Part shown: positions 26,901-33,899 of the stretch, in pieces
How the letters are laid out: each line of letters begins with the position of its first letter
How positions within the stretch are numbered: the first letter of the stretch is position 1
DNA from: Anaerobiospirillum succiniciproducens DSM 6400
GTDB taxonomy: Bacteria; Pseudomonadota; Gammaproteobacteria; Enterobacterales; Succinivibrionaceae
DNA: 45,102 nucleotides
NCBI RefSeq assembly: GCF_000482845.1
Contig: NZ_AXWV01000032.1
Span: 1-45,102 of the forward strand
Direction: 5' to 3'
Made by a program: the position numbers and the translations under genes
The notes under the pieces: model-generated
The model's input: only the letters and a program-made list of their open reading frames with translations
Database searches by the model: none
What the model was told of the DNA's origin: nothing

Positions 26901-27922
26901 GCATTTGGCATCTGCTGCATGGCTGCGCCTGCAGATGTGTTTGGCATCTGCTGCATGACAGCGCCTGCAGTTGCATTTGGCATCTGCGGCATGGCAGCGC
27001 CTGCAGGTGCGTTTGGCATCTGCTGCATGGCCATCATTTGCTGATACTGCATCATCATAGCCATTTGCTGTTGCTGCATCTGCTGTTGCATAAGCATTTG
27101 CTGCTGCATCAAGGCTTGGTTGTACTGCTCCCATGACATACTTTGCGCTGGCATAGCACCATTAATAGGCTCATGAGTGCCCATTGCTTGCGCCATGTTC
27201 ATTGGCTGCACGTTCATGGGCTGCATGTTAATTGCCTGCATGGCAGCTTGATTGGGAACTCCTGCTTGAGGCTGCATGGCGGCTTGGTTAGGAGTACCTG
27301 CTTGTGGTTGCATAGCATTAGGCATGAAGCCCATGGTCATAAAAGGATTGACCATTGGCATCATCGGCATGCCTTGCTGCATAGGCATATTAGGCATCAT
27401 GGCTGGATTAGCGCCGCTCATGTTTGCATTAGCCCCCATGCCTTGTACTAAAGATGCATTGGGCATATTGCTATCTGGTGTTTGTGCTCCAGGCATTGGG
27501 CTTTGAGGCATACCTAGCTGTTGCATTGGGATTGCTTGCATACCTGATTGAGGCAAGGATGTCTTTGGCATACCTGGCTGTGGCATGGCAGCAGGTTGCA
27601 TGACATTTGGCTGCATACTCTGAGCGTGCATAGCCATGGACATCATATAGGCTTGTTGCATTTGCTCAGGAGTTAAAGGCATTTGAGCAGGGGCCGCAAA
27701 CGGCATGCTGCTACCAGGCATGGGCATGATAGGAGCACTAGCACCTGTCCATCCTTGGTTTTGAACAGGGATACTCTGTCCTACTTGGTTTGTATCTGAT
27801 GCTTGAGGAGTGGCGTGGCTTTGTGCTTGAGGGTTAGGAGTATGAGCGTGATTAACAGCTGAGCGCTCATTATGCGGCGCTGCAGTGGCGACATTATGTG
27901 CTTGGTCTTGTTTTAAGCTCAT
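23960..27922 (-). CDS. xerC: XerC-type tyrosine recombinase with giant N-terminal extension
   Basis: XerC and XerD resolve chromosome dimers at dif. Numbered from ATG 27922 (1,320 residues), the last 340 or so form a complete recombinase: a SAM-like core-binding domain from about 985 and a catalytic domain with R1135 ('SGLRVSELV'), K1159 ('TGKGDKTR'), H1227 and R1230 ('HKLRHSF'), H1253 ('LGHSS') and Y1262 ('TQIYTHMDL'). 'AAAHPRA' near the end is XerC-like. Before it stand about 980 unusual residues: Met/Gln/Pro/Ala-rich (to about 430) with nine 12-residue repeats, an acidic Ser/Asp region (430-755), seven 14-residue repeats (757-860), and a charged helical linker (890-960). E. coli XerC has 298 residues. 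The frame is unbroken; an internal start giving a short XerC cannot be excluded. A TTG at 27952 could add ten residues. Confidence 0.9.
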   Translation of the reverse strand: MSLKQDQAHNVATAAPHNERSAVNHAHTPNPQAQSHATPQASDTNQVGQSIPVQNQGWTGASAPIMPMPGSSMPFAAPAQMPLTPEQMQQAYMMSMAMHAQSMQPNVMQPAAMPQPGMPKTSLPQSGMQAIPMQQLGMPQSPMPGAQTPDSNMPNASLVQGMGANANMSGANPAMMPNMPMQQGMPMMPMVNPFMTMGFMPNAMQPQAGTPNQAAMQPQAGVPNQAAMQAINMQPMNVQPMNMAQAMGTHEPINGAMPAQSMSWEQYNQALMQQQMLMQQQMQQQQMAMMMQYQQMMAMQQMPNAPAGAAMPQMPNATAGAVMQQMPNTSAGAAMQQMPNAPAGAATQQVPNAPAGAAMQQMPNAPAGAAMQQIPNAPADAAMQQLPNAPAGAVMQQMQNASASVAMQAIPSKPMGMAIQKEPHGDKPEPGTSTQDHHREVQDKDHGQDNSKLHEAKSTLKTHEREQSELTKTDISADDSHDLAREKEQECSKSDSSVKSDSARSSETVSDKVGSKRISQSARFLALMAEDDDELFAFIDKDDKASEEAIDELWRLDTKSDEQSSEVAHLDDAVVCDTDDDLSDVEHASEHIQAKLADPKSSDIDAQDDVIDEIAKISDVAEASLSTSDDDERGSYDSLANVPQDSSSSDDGAQRALDESCLQESSSLPEIEDSIHVNDVKDHHDKDLASSKLSLDDLVVSADDEVDFSAIESKLKASDNHIESSADLGHATSDLNANAADALHLNESDDNIAKHGAGAVGADNLGDAISALPVGADNLSDAMSALPADANNLSGAISALPADANDLSGAMSVLPADSDDLSDAMSVLPADANDLSDAISALPANANDLSDAMRALPADACGIEGGEQVAQVHVKKSLVSTDTVEERSEWSDAQSSERESIKRRNGPKARDNFTKQEQQEIQERIERLDVRIDKDVSLEALKQMQNEYRADERTGMIINPLTGQARNWGEMAEFFDSDEGLYADANLFLSYIRFEKMYSLATFKAYKEVLSRVINLLNKQVDEGLPAVTSWEGLSKQQMRKIQRLFAINSNNTRYSSASVAHSIHALSSFFKFLIKREIISSNPIDFISPPRVKNALPRVLSINEIDRLTSEPLTTPNDIRDRAVTELLFSSGLRVSELVSLNLGDIDFDMKEVRVTGKGDKTRIVPVGEVALDAIRKYLSVRDEFKPIEDALFLNRFGYRITTRAIQSRFKNAAIRTGLEGKVTPHKLRHSFATQLLSNGADLRLVQEMLGHSSLAATQIYTHMDLAALKDVVAAAHPRAQPNDPVLIEQTQDMLENSEELLKALGSSKKDQVKRDPVI
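25340..25640 (-). repeat. 42-bp coding tandem repeats in xerC
   Basis: About seven units encode the 14-residue motif A-L-P-A-D-A-N-D-L-S-D-A-M-S with variants (Ser or Val before LP, Asn or Gly substitutions). At DNA level successive copies share TCTGCAGGCAA and CATCACTAAGAT on the plus strand. The array interrupts the acidic part of the XerC extension. Confidence 0.9.
26700..27031 (-). repeat. 36-bp coding tandem repeats in xerC
   Basis: About nine units encode the 12-residue motif Q-M-P-N-A-P-A-G-A-A-M-Q. On the plus strand each copy shows GCAGGTGCATTTGGCATC followed by TGCTGCATGGC. Divergence between copies is low, suggesting recent or ongoing expansion or gene conversion. Methionine- and glutamine-rich sequence continues N-terminal to the array. 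Confidence 0.92.
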
Positions 27923-28112
27923 GGCAAATATCCATAACCCCAATAAAAACAAAAGCGCGAGCTATGCAGCCCACGCCCACAAATGTTTGTTCATTCAAGC
28001 AAATGACCTTGTACTGATAAAGCCATGTTGCTTACGTAACTTTTGGCAAGCTTATGTCTATTGGTGCAGCAGATGATGAATATCTGCACCTGTAGATATA
28101 ATCTTGGCCCAA

Positions 28113-28958
28113 TTAGACAATGATAGTGCCTTCAAAGACGGTGGTAGCAGGGCCCTTCATCATCACTGGCTTCCCTGGACCATCCCATGAAATAGATAAG
28201 GTACCGCCTGGCAGATGTACTTTGACCTTGCTATCAAGGTGTCCTTGAAGCATACCCACTACTGCAGCAGCACAAGCACCTGAGCCGCATGCCATAGTTT
28301 CGCCACAACCACGCTCATAGACGCGCAGCTTAACCTCACCACGAGATACTAACTGCATAAAGCCTACATTGACGCGCTCTGGAAAATCGCTATGACTTTC
28401 CATAATAGGACCAAGGACATCGATAGCGCAGTTATTAATATCCTCAACTATAGTAACTGCATGAGGATTACCCATAGAAACAGCGCCAATGGTGATGGAA
28501 GATTGCTTTGCTAGCGCCTCATCTAAAGCCATAGTGTAGATGGTCTGCTCTGACTCATAAGTGCAAGGCACTTTTTGTGGGTCAGTAATAGGCACACCCA
28601 TATTAACTACGACTTCATTATCATCCTCAAGCTTTAAGGTAAGCTCACCTGCCATAGTCGAGACCTTAATCTCTTTTTTGTTACATAAGCCATGCTCACA
28701 GACAAAACGGGCAAAGCAACGTGCGCCATTGCCGCACATCTGCACCTCAGAGCCATCTTGGTTGAAAATACGATAATGGAAGTCTAGATCTGGATTGTAT
28801 GGAGGCTCAACTAATAAGAGCTGATCAAAGCCAATACCAAAATGACGGTCGCCTAAACGTTTAATCAGGTCTGGACTAAAGAATACTTTTTGAGTAACTC
28901 CATCCACGACCATAAAGTCATTGCCTAAACCATGCATCTTGGTAAATTTAATCTTCAT
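28113..28958 (-). CDS. dapF: Diaminopimelate epimerase
   Basis: DapF converts LL- to meso-diaminopimelate for peptidoglycan and lysine. The two catalytic cysteines are C75 in '[11 protein letters not shown]' and C224 in '[11 protein letters not shown]'. The N terminus '[20 protein letters not shown]' and 'ERVNVGFMQ' are typical. Its 281 residues fit the family (274 in E. coli). GGAG lies about five bases before the ATG. It sits between xerC and lysA on the minus strand; dapF-xerC adjacency is conserved in many gammaproteobacteria. With DapA and LysA here it covers much of the DAP/lysine route. Confidence 0.97.
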   Translation of the reverse strand: MKIKFTKMHGLGNDFMVVDGVTQKVFFSPDLIKRLGDRHFGIGFDQLLLVEPPYNPDLDFHYRIFNQDGSEVQMCGNGARCFARFVCEHGLCNKKEIKVSTMAGELTLKLEDDNEVVVNMGVPITDPQKVPCTYESEQTIYTMALDEALAKQSSITIGAVSMGNPHAVTIVEDINNCAIDVLGPIMESHSDFPERVNVGFMQLVSRGEVKLRVYERGCGETMACGSGACAAAVVGMLQGHLDSKVKVHLPGGTLSISWDGPGKPVMMKGPATTVFEGTIIV

Positions 28959-29097
28959 ACAAACTCCGCAGCGCTATCAGATTCTATCCCAAATTATCTT
29001 CGCATAATTAATCTTGGGCAAAATAGAAATAGCTTCGATCCTTCGTAAGCTATGGTCATCAAAGGGTATTGAATGACCTTGCTATCTTAAGTCACAT

Positions 29098-29128
29098 ATT
29101 AAAAATAAGGCAAGGTATCTACCTTGCC
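29098..29128 (-). terminator. Terminator of lysA
   Basis: GGCAAGGTA (29109-29117) and TACCTTGCC (29120-29128) form a perfect 9-bp stem with a two-base centre; on the minus strand it is followed by TTATTTTTAA. It lies 60 bp beyond the lysA stop, so dapF probably has its own promoter in the 230-bp gap. Confidence 0.75.
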
Positions 29129-29187
29129 CATGTGATGATGAAAAATGTCTTTTCACCTGCCAATCTTAGAGGCTACAAGACTCTACT

Positions 29188-30486
29188 TTAGCTAAAGTCG
29201 TGGCTAGTGCTGTTCTCGAGCATGCGCTCATCGCGCCACATATCTTCTTCTTTTTGACGCTCGCGAATCACAAAAGCCTTGCTACCATCAACTAATACCT
29301 CAGCACACAGCGGACGGCTGTTGTAATTTGATGACATGGTACTACCGTAAGCACCAGCACCACGTACAGCTAAGATATCGCCCTCTCTAACATTTAAATG
29401 ACGATCCTTGCCTAAGAAGTCATCTGACTCACAAATTGGACCAACGACATCATAAAGACGGTTACCATTTGCATCACTACCCTCAAGCGCATCTGACTTG
29501 TCACGCTTGAGCGCTGGGATAATATTCATCCATGAGTTATACAGAGCAGGACGAATCAAATCACCCATAGCTGCATCGACGATACAGAAGTTACGCTCAG
29601 TATTGGACTTTAAGTAAAGCACGTCGGTAAGCAATATACCAGCATTAGCAACCATGGCACGACCAGGCTCGCAATAGATAGCGACATCGAAATCCTTAAG
29701 ACGAGCAATAACTGCAGCTAAGTACTCGTAAGGGGATGGAGGGGTCTCATCATTGTAGGTCACACCCAAGCCACCACCAATATCGATATGGTCAATCTTA
29801 ATACCGATCTCTAAAAGCTCTTTGTAGAGGCTAATGAGCTTGTCGGTCGCCTCAATAATTGGGGCGCCGGAGGTCATCTGTGAGCCGATATGACAGTCAA
29901 TACCACTAGCATTAAGATGCTTGCTTTGAGCAATATAACGATACAGTCTTGAGGCATCCTCAAAGGCAATACCAAACTTGTTCTTCTTAAGGCCAGTAGA
30001 AATAGATGGGTGTGTCTTTGCATCTACGTTAGGATTTACACGTAAAGCAACAGGAGCAACTAAGCCCATACGCTCAGCCACTTGCTCAACCTTGTACATC
30101 TCTGACTCTGATTCGATGTTCAGACATTTAATCTTTTGGCTTAAGGCAAACTCAATTTCATCCTCTCGCTTGCCTACGCCTGAGTAGATCACTTTCTCAG
30201 GGCTACCACCAGCCTTGATGACACGCATTAACTCGCCTTTTGAAACCACGTCAAAACCGCAGCCAGACTGAGCGATAACACTAAGCAGTGCCAAAGAGCT
30301 ATTGGCCTTAACGGCATAGCAAACTAAGTGGTCTTTAGCAGCTAAAGCCTCTTCAAAAGCACGTAAGTGACGAACTAAAGTTGCTTTGGAATAAACATAC
30401 AGCGGAGTGCCATACTGTTTGGCAAGGTCAGTAACCTTGATATCCTCAGCGTAAAGCTCATTATCTTTGTAGTTAAAGTGATCCAT
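29188..30486 (-). CDS. lysA: Diaminopimelate decarboxylase
   Basis: LysA decarboxylates meso-diaminopimelate to lysine with PLP. The fold-type III barrel starts with 'GTPLYVYSKATL' and the PLP lysine K60 in 'CYAVKANSS'. Other marks are 'GCGFDVVSKGEL', 'FGIAF', 'GIDCHIGSQ', 'IDIGGGLGVTY', 'CEPGRAMVANAG', and the C-terminal 'GPICESDDF' and 'RGAGAYGSTMSSNYNSRP' regions. Its 432 residues are normal for the lptM-linked type. An AGGG lies nine bases before the ATG. The gene order lptM-lysA-dapF on one strand is common outside the enterics. Confidence 0.96.
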   Translation of the reverse strand: MDHFNYKDNELYAEDIKVTDLAKQYGTPLYVYSKATLVRHLRAFEEALAAKDHLVCYAVKANSSLALLSVIAQSGCGFDVVSKGELMRVIKAGGSPEKVIYSGVGKREDEIEFALSQKIKCLNIESESEMYKVEQVAERMGLVAPVALRVNPNVDAKTHPSISTGLKKNKFGIAFEDASRLYRYIAQSKHLNASGIDCHIGSQMTSGAPIIEATDKLISLYKELLEIGIKIDHIDIGGGLGVTYNDETPPSPYEYLAAVIARLKDFDVAIYCEPGRAMVANAGILLTDVLYLKSNTERNFCIVDAAMGDLIRPALYNSWMNIIPALKRDKSDALEGSDANGNRLYDVVGPICESDDFLGKDRHLNVREGDILAVRGAGAYGSTMSSNYNSRPLCAEVLVDGSKAFVIRERQKEEDMWRDERMLENSTSHDFS

Positions 30487-30616
30487 GAGGTAAAACCCTA
30501 CAACAACTGCTTTGTTTAAGAGGCAGCCACATAAAAAAAGTAGCCAACACTCGACAACACCGACAGCATAAAATGCTTGATGCTGTCAAAGCTTGTTTTT
30601 TAAACCGTATTACAAC

Positions 30617-30748
30617 CTAAGCCTGATCTACTTGAGATTCCTGAGGAGCGGCATTGTCCTCAATGTACAGGTCGTGTTTGATTCCACAGGCACTAACTAA
30701 AATAGAAGCGCCAGCCATCATAATGATGCCAATTAGTAATTTGTTCAC
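30617..30748 (-). CDS. lptM: Small LptM-like (YifL) lipoprotein, 43 residues
   Basis: LptM stabilises disulfide maturation of LptD in the LPS transporter. The frame starts at GTG 30748, with AGGA seven bases upstream, and encodes 43 residues. A short hydrophobic signal ('LLIGIIMMAGASILVSAC') ends in a lipobox with C21 as the lipidated cysteine, followed by 'GIKHDLYIED', which matches the short family motif CGLKGPLY in spacing and type. The remaining tail is short and acidic (E. coli YifL is 67). Its position directly upstream of lysA and near dapF is the conserved location of this gene, which supports the call despite the short length. Confidence 0.78.
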   Translation of the reverse strand: MNKLLIGIIMMAGASILVSACGIKHDLYIEDNAAPQESQVDQA

Positions 30749-30982
30749 AATTCAATCCTGTATTAGGAAACCGCCAAAAAGAATAACACGATATGCACTC
30801 AAATATGGCAGCAAACCCCATGCAACTATAATTTTGCACTCTTTCATTGCGTTAGCTGCCCCTTATGCTCATATATTGAGCACAAAATACCAGTAACAAT
30901 GTACTCCTACAAAGTTAAGATGAGCCTTGTAGTGAGAAAATTTTTATTAAATAGCTTAAATAAGCTGATGCATGACCATTAC

Positions 30983-31118
30983 GGTTGGAACGAAAAAAAC
31001 GGTCGACAGCTAGTAGAAGAATAATTGTGGTTGATACAAAGAAAAAGGTCGACTGCTAGTAGAAGAATAATTGCAGTTGGTACAAAGAAAAAAAGCCGAC
31101 AGCTAGTAGGAGCATAGC
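30983..31118. repeat. 46-47 bp tandem repeats
   Basis: Three copies share A-rich GAAAAA, then GGTCGAC(A/T)GCTAGTAG(A/G)AG and AATAATTG. GGTCGAC occurs at 31001 and 31047, and the matching GCCGAC at 31095, giving periods of 46 and 47 bp. The third copy has diverged so that it forms a terminator stem. Confidence 0.85.
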
Positions 31119-31127
31119 GGTCGGCTT
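31086..31127 (-). terminator. Terminator for the aldehyde dehydrogenase transcript
   Basis: AAGCCGAC (31093-31100) pairs with GTCGGCTT (31120-31127). On the minus strand the stem is followed by a run of T (31086-31094). It lies about 550 nt beyond the aldehyde dehydrogenase stop, after the hairpin array. Confidence 0.7.
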
Positions 31128-31655
31128 GATGGCTTATTAAGAAGATGGAGAGATGTTCTTAATAAGGTCTGAGGTAATAATCTACAGCATATTATTAGTA
31201 CTGGAGCTCTTGCATAAGAGTGCTTTCCAACGCGTGCACATGGAAAGATAACAGGTTAATCACCTTAACCACAAAGCTAGGCCTCAAAACATTTTTGAGG
31301 TTATGCATAGTAAGACAGAGCCTGTTATTTAGTAGTAGTGGTTTGGCAGGGCTCTGTCTGATTAGGGCCTAAACCAAGGAAACTCTGCTATGGTATGGCT
31401 GTGGCCTCTACAAAAGAGAGGCCATAGCATCGTTGCCTTGGTTTAAGGGAACACTAGAAGCCTCAAAAGTAGCCTGGCTACTATATTTAACTGCCACAAA
31501 GCTAGCTTCTATCCTTTGCAGCATGGCGCTAGGCTAGGCATAAACAACATACAAATAAGTGTTACATCCCTAGCTATAAAGGTGGCCTAACCCTAGGCCA
31601 CCGCAAGCGACAATCTAGATGATGAACCTATGGACACCATCTGTCCTATAGGTAA
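31127..31655. ncRNA. Hairpin array; candidate long structured RNA or 3' UTR
   Basis: About twelve successive inverted repeats of unrelated sequence fill this stretch. Clear ones: CTTATTAAGAA/TTCTTAATAAG (31133-31166), TAATAAT/ATTATTA (31175-31197), CTCTT/AAGAG (31207-31220), CTTTCCA/TGGAAAG (31223-31247), GGTTAA/TTAACC (31254-31270), CCTCAAAA/TTTTGAGG (31282-31300), GACAGAGCCTG/CAGGGCTCTGTC (31314-31358), AAACCAAGG/CCTTGGTTT with an inner GTGGCCTCT/AGAGGCCAT (31372-31444), AGTAGCC/GGCTACT (near 31468-31482), GGTGGCCTA/TAGGCCACC (31581-31602), and CCTATGGACA/TGTCCTATAGG (31627-31652). No known RNA family is recognised. The likeliest transcript is the minus-strand 3' UTR of the aldehyde dehydrogenase gene. 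Confidence 0.55.
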
Positions 31656-31675
31656 AAATTATCCTTGTAAGGCGC

Positions 31676-33163
31676 TTAAGCTGGGTAGAAGCCGCTTGGA
31701 CCCTCGTTGAGATTGATGAGGATGTTCTTGCACTGGGTGTAGTGGTTGAGAACCATCTTATCAGTCTCACGGCCGATACCTGACTGCTTGTAACCACCGA
31801 ATGGGGAGCCCTCAGGAATCTGATTGTAGGTGTTAACCCACATACGACCGGTACGTACAGAGCGAGCTACACGGATAGCACGATTGATATCGGTTGAGAA
31901 TACTGCACCGCCAAGACCGTAGATAGAGTCGTTAGCCATGTCGATAACTTCTTGCTCAGTCTCGAATGGAATAACCACTGCAACTGGGCCGAAGATTTCT
32001 TCACGTGCTACACACATGCAGTTGCCGCCCTTTAACAGGGTAGGACGCATGAATGCACCCTTGCCAAGCTCGCCATCGGTTACACGCTCACCGCCGCATA
32101 AAACCTCAGCGCCTTCCTTCTTACCGATCTCAACATAGTCGAGAATCTGCTTTAACTGGCCTTCGTCAATCTGTGAACCCATCTGAGTCTCTGGGCACCA
32201 AGGTACACCGACCTTAACATTGTTAAAGCGACGTACTAACTCTGGTACAAACTTGTCCCAAATTGACTTTTGAACGAAGATACGGGAGCCTGCGCAGCAA
32301 ACCTGACCCTGGTTGAATAAAATGCCAAGCATTGCGCCATCTAAAGCCTGCTCTATGCGGCAGTCTTCAAAGATAATGTTAGCGCTCTTACCACCGAGCT
32401 CTAAAGTTGCAGGGATGAGCTTCTTAGCTGCAGCAATAGCAACGTCACGACCAATCTCAGTTGAGCCAGTGAATGCGAGCTTCTCAAAGCCGTCATGCTC
32501 AAGCATGTAGTTACCAGACTTAGAACCACGACCAGTTACTACGTTAAATACACCTGCTGGGATTACGTCCTGGATGAGTTCTGCAAGGCGTAATACGGAT
32601 AATGAGGTGGTTGAGGATGGCTTGAATACAGTACAGTCACCTGCTGCAAGCACCGGAGCTAACTTCCATGCTGCCATTAAGAATGGGAAGTTCCATGGAA
32701 CGATCTGGCCTACGACGCCTAAAGGCTCACGCATGGTTATAGATAAGAAGGAGTTGTCCAGAATGTTGGACTCACCGCTTTCTGCGAGGATAACACCAGC
32801 AAAGTATCTAAAGTGATTTACAGAGTAAGGAACGTCAATGGCTAAGGTCTCACGGATTGGCTTACCGTTGTCTAAAGACTCAACCATTGCAAGCTCTTCT
32901 TTGTTGGCTTCAATGATGTCAGCGATCTTGTTTAAGACAGCAGCTCTCTCCTTTGGAGAGGTCTGGGACCAAGTCTCAAAAGCCTTACGAGCAGCAGCAA
33001 CAGCCTTATCTACGTCCTCTTTTGAAGCATCAGCAAATGAAGCGAGCACGGAGCCGTCAGCTGGACAATAGGACTTTAAGGTTGCACCATCAGATGCAGG
33101 AACCCACTCGCCACCGATGAACAGCTTGTAGCAATCTTGTAACTTAACGTCTTCCTTTCTCAT
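31676..33163 (-). CDS. NAD(P)-dependent aldehyde dehydrogenase
   Basis: A complete 495-residue member of the ALDH superfamily, oxidising an aldehyde to its carboxylate. Catalytic residues are visible: N158 in 'VPWNFP', E255 in 'LELGGKSANI', and the nucleophile C289 in 'NQGQVCCAGSR'. The cofactor motif 'FTGSTEIGRD' and 'EEIFGPVAVVIPF' are typical, as is the C-terminal 'SPFGGYKQSGIGRE'. The substrate cannot be named; acetaldehyde-, betaine- and lactaldehyde-type enzymes all look similar here. AAGGGA precedes the ATG. The gene stands alone between lptM and cyaA, where E. coli has cyaY, and its codon use looks like that of highly expressed genes. It has an unusually long structured 3' region. Confidence 0.93.
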   Translation of the reverse strand: MRKEDVKLQDCYKLFIGGEWVPASDGATLKSYCPADGSVLASFADASKEDVDKAVAAARKAFETWSQTSPKERAAVLNKIADIIEANKEELAMVESLDNGKPIRETLAIDVPYSVNHFRYFAGVILAESGESNILDNSFLSITMREPLGVVGQIVPWNFPFLMAAWKLAPVLAAGDCTVFKPSSTTSLSVLRLAELIQDVIPAGVFNVVTGRGSKSGNYMLEHDGFEKLAFTGSTEIGRDVAIAAAKKLIPATLELGGKSANIIFEDCRIEQALDGAMLGILFNQGQVCCAGSRIFVQKSIWDKFVPELVRRFNNVKVGVPWCPETQMGSQIDEGQLKQILDYVEIGKKEGAEVLCGGERVTDGELGKGAFMRPTLLKGGNCMCVAREEIFGPVAVVIPFETEQEVIDMANDSIYGLGGAVFSTDINRAIRVARSVRTGRMWVNTYNQIPEGSPFGGYKQSGIGRETDKMVLNHYTQCKNILINLNEGPSGFYPA

Positions 33164-33899
33164 AGAAAATCCCTTTTTTCCAAAACAATCGATGGCTTGA
33201 TTGTATGTCTCAAAAAGTCCCCGACGATTTTCTGTTGATAAGGATTTGCAATGTTCGCAATCAAATTCAATTGCAGATCACAAGAGCATCAAAAAGGCCT
33301 GTTTTGGCTAAAATTTTTGAAAATTTTGGCCCACTCTCTTTCCATAAGGCTTTGCACACCCAAAAGTACCCAAAATCACCCCAATTCATCCTAAAGCGCA
33401 AAAAGTTATCACCTGCCTTTCAAAACGCAATTTTTTGCAAGCTATATCACCCTTTTACTAAAACTACACTGGATTAGCCAGAAAACCGCACAGCAATAAA
33501 CCGCAACTAAGAAATTAAACCCACATCACACTTTACACAAGCAAACATGATACGGATCACTCACATAGTGTGATCCACCATGCATAAGGGTCACTGATCT
33601 GCCCAATTTTCACTAAGCAAGTGACGATCTCGACAAAAACATGTGATCAAACACAAATTTGCATAATGCAGCGATCTTCGCTGCAGCTTAAACAGCTCTT
33701 TAGTTGCCTCTACTTGAAGGGAACATCAGCTCTATTCAATGAGGACAATTAGCAGTGCTAACTAGTTGTTTTTGTTTTGCTGTTGTTTGCTTGTTTGCTT
33801 GTTTTTTTGAAAAGCGCCAATGAATGGCCATGGGAGGCTAGATGTAAAATGCGATAAGCTGCAGCTACTCGTGTTCTGCGCTGCACTATGGCTTACCTT
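33164..33899. other. cyaA-aldehyde dehydrogenase intergenic region
   Basis: This 736-bp stretch has no supported gene. It contains a perfect hairpin TGCAGCGA/TCGCTGCA (33667-33685), an imperfect hairpin just beyond the cyaA stop (33854-33894), a pyrimidine-biased run with tandem GTTTGCTT (33767-33808), and a dyad GGATCAC-N9-GTGATCC at 33554-33576 with similar half-sites nearby. The aldehyde dehydrogenase promoter must lie here, reading leftwards. Confidence 0.55.
33554..33576. promoter_or_regulatory. Operator-like dyad upstream of the aldehyde dehydrogenase
   Basis: GGATCAC and its exact complement GTGATCC are separated by nine bases. Further GTCAC or GTGA(T)C half-sites occur at 33590-33594, 33621-33625 and 33642-33649. 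The dyad does not fit the CRP consensus spacing (TGTGA-N6-TCACA). A dedicated regulator is possible; this is inference. Confidence 0.4.

Larger units (their letters stand above)
30749..31675. other. Repeat- and hairpin-rich region between lptM and the aldehyde dehydrogenase
   Basis: This 927-bp gap has no credible gene. The first 230 bp should hold the lptM-lysA promoter. A 46-47 bp tandem repeat follows (30983-31118), whose last unit forms a terminator, then a nearly continuous series of hairpins (31127-31655). In E. coli the corresponding place beside cyaA holds cyaY (frataxin), of which I see no trace. Confidence 0.7.

Noticed and set aside
26561..27136. Long open frames on the plus strand opposite the xerC repeat arrays (also 25218-25780).
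   Set aside because: They mirror the 36- and 42-bp repeats: any repeat whose length is a multiple of three stays open in several frames. They encode Cys/His/Leu or Ala/Ser monotony, have no RBS, and oppose a gene with a conserved recombinase domain.
30654..30896. 80-residue plus-strand frame opposite lptM.
   Set aside because: It overlaps the well-supported lptM frame and its promoter region and has no RBS.
31127..31655. Integron attC array, CRISPR array, or CsrB-type RNA.
   Set aside because: The stems share no sequence and there are no regular spacers, no integrase or cas genes, and no repeated GGA loops.
33620..33660. CRP binding site near the aldehyde dehydrogenase (TGTGATCAAACACAAA).
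   Set aside because: Only one half matches TGTGA; the second half does not fit TCACA at the required spacing.
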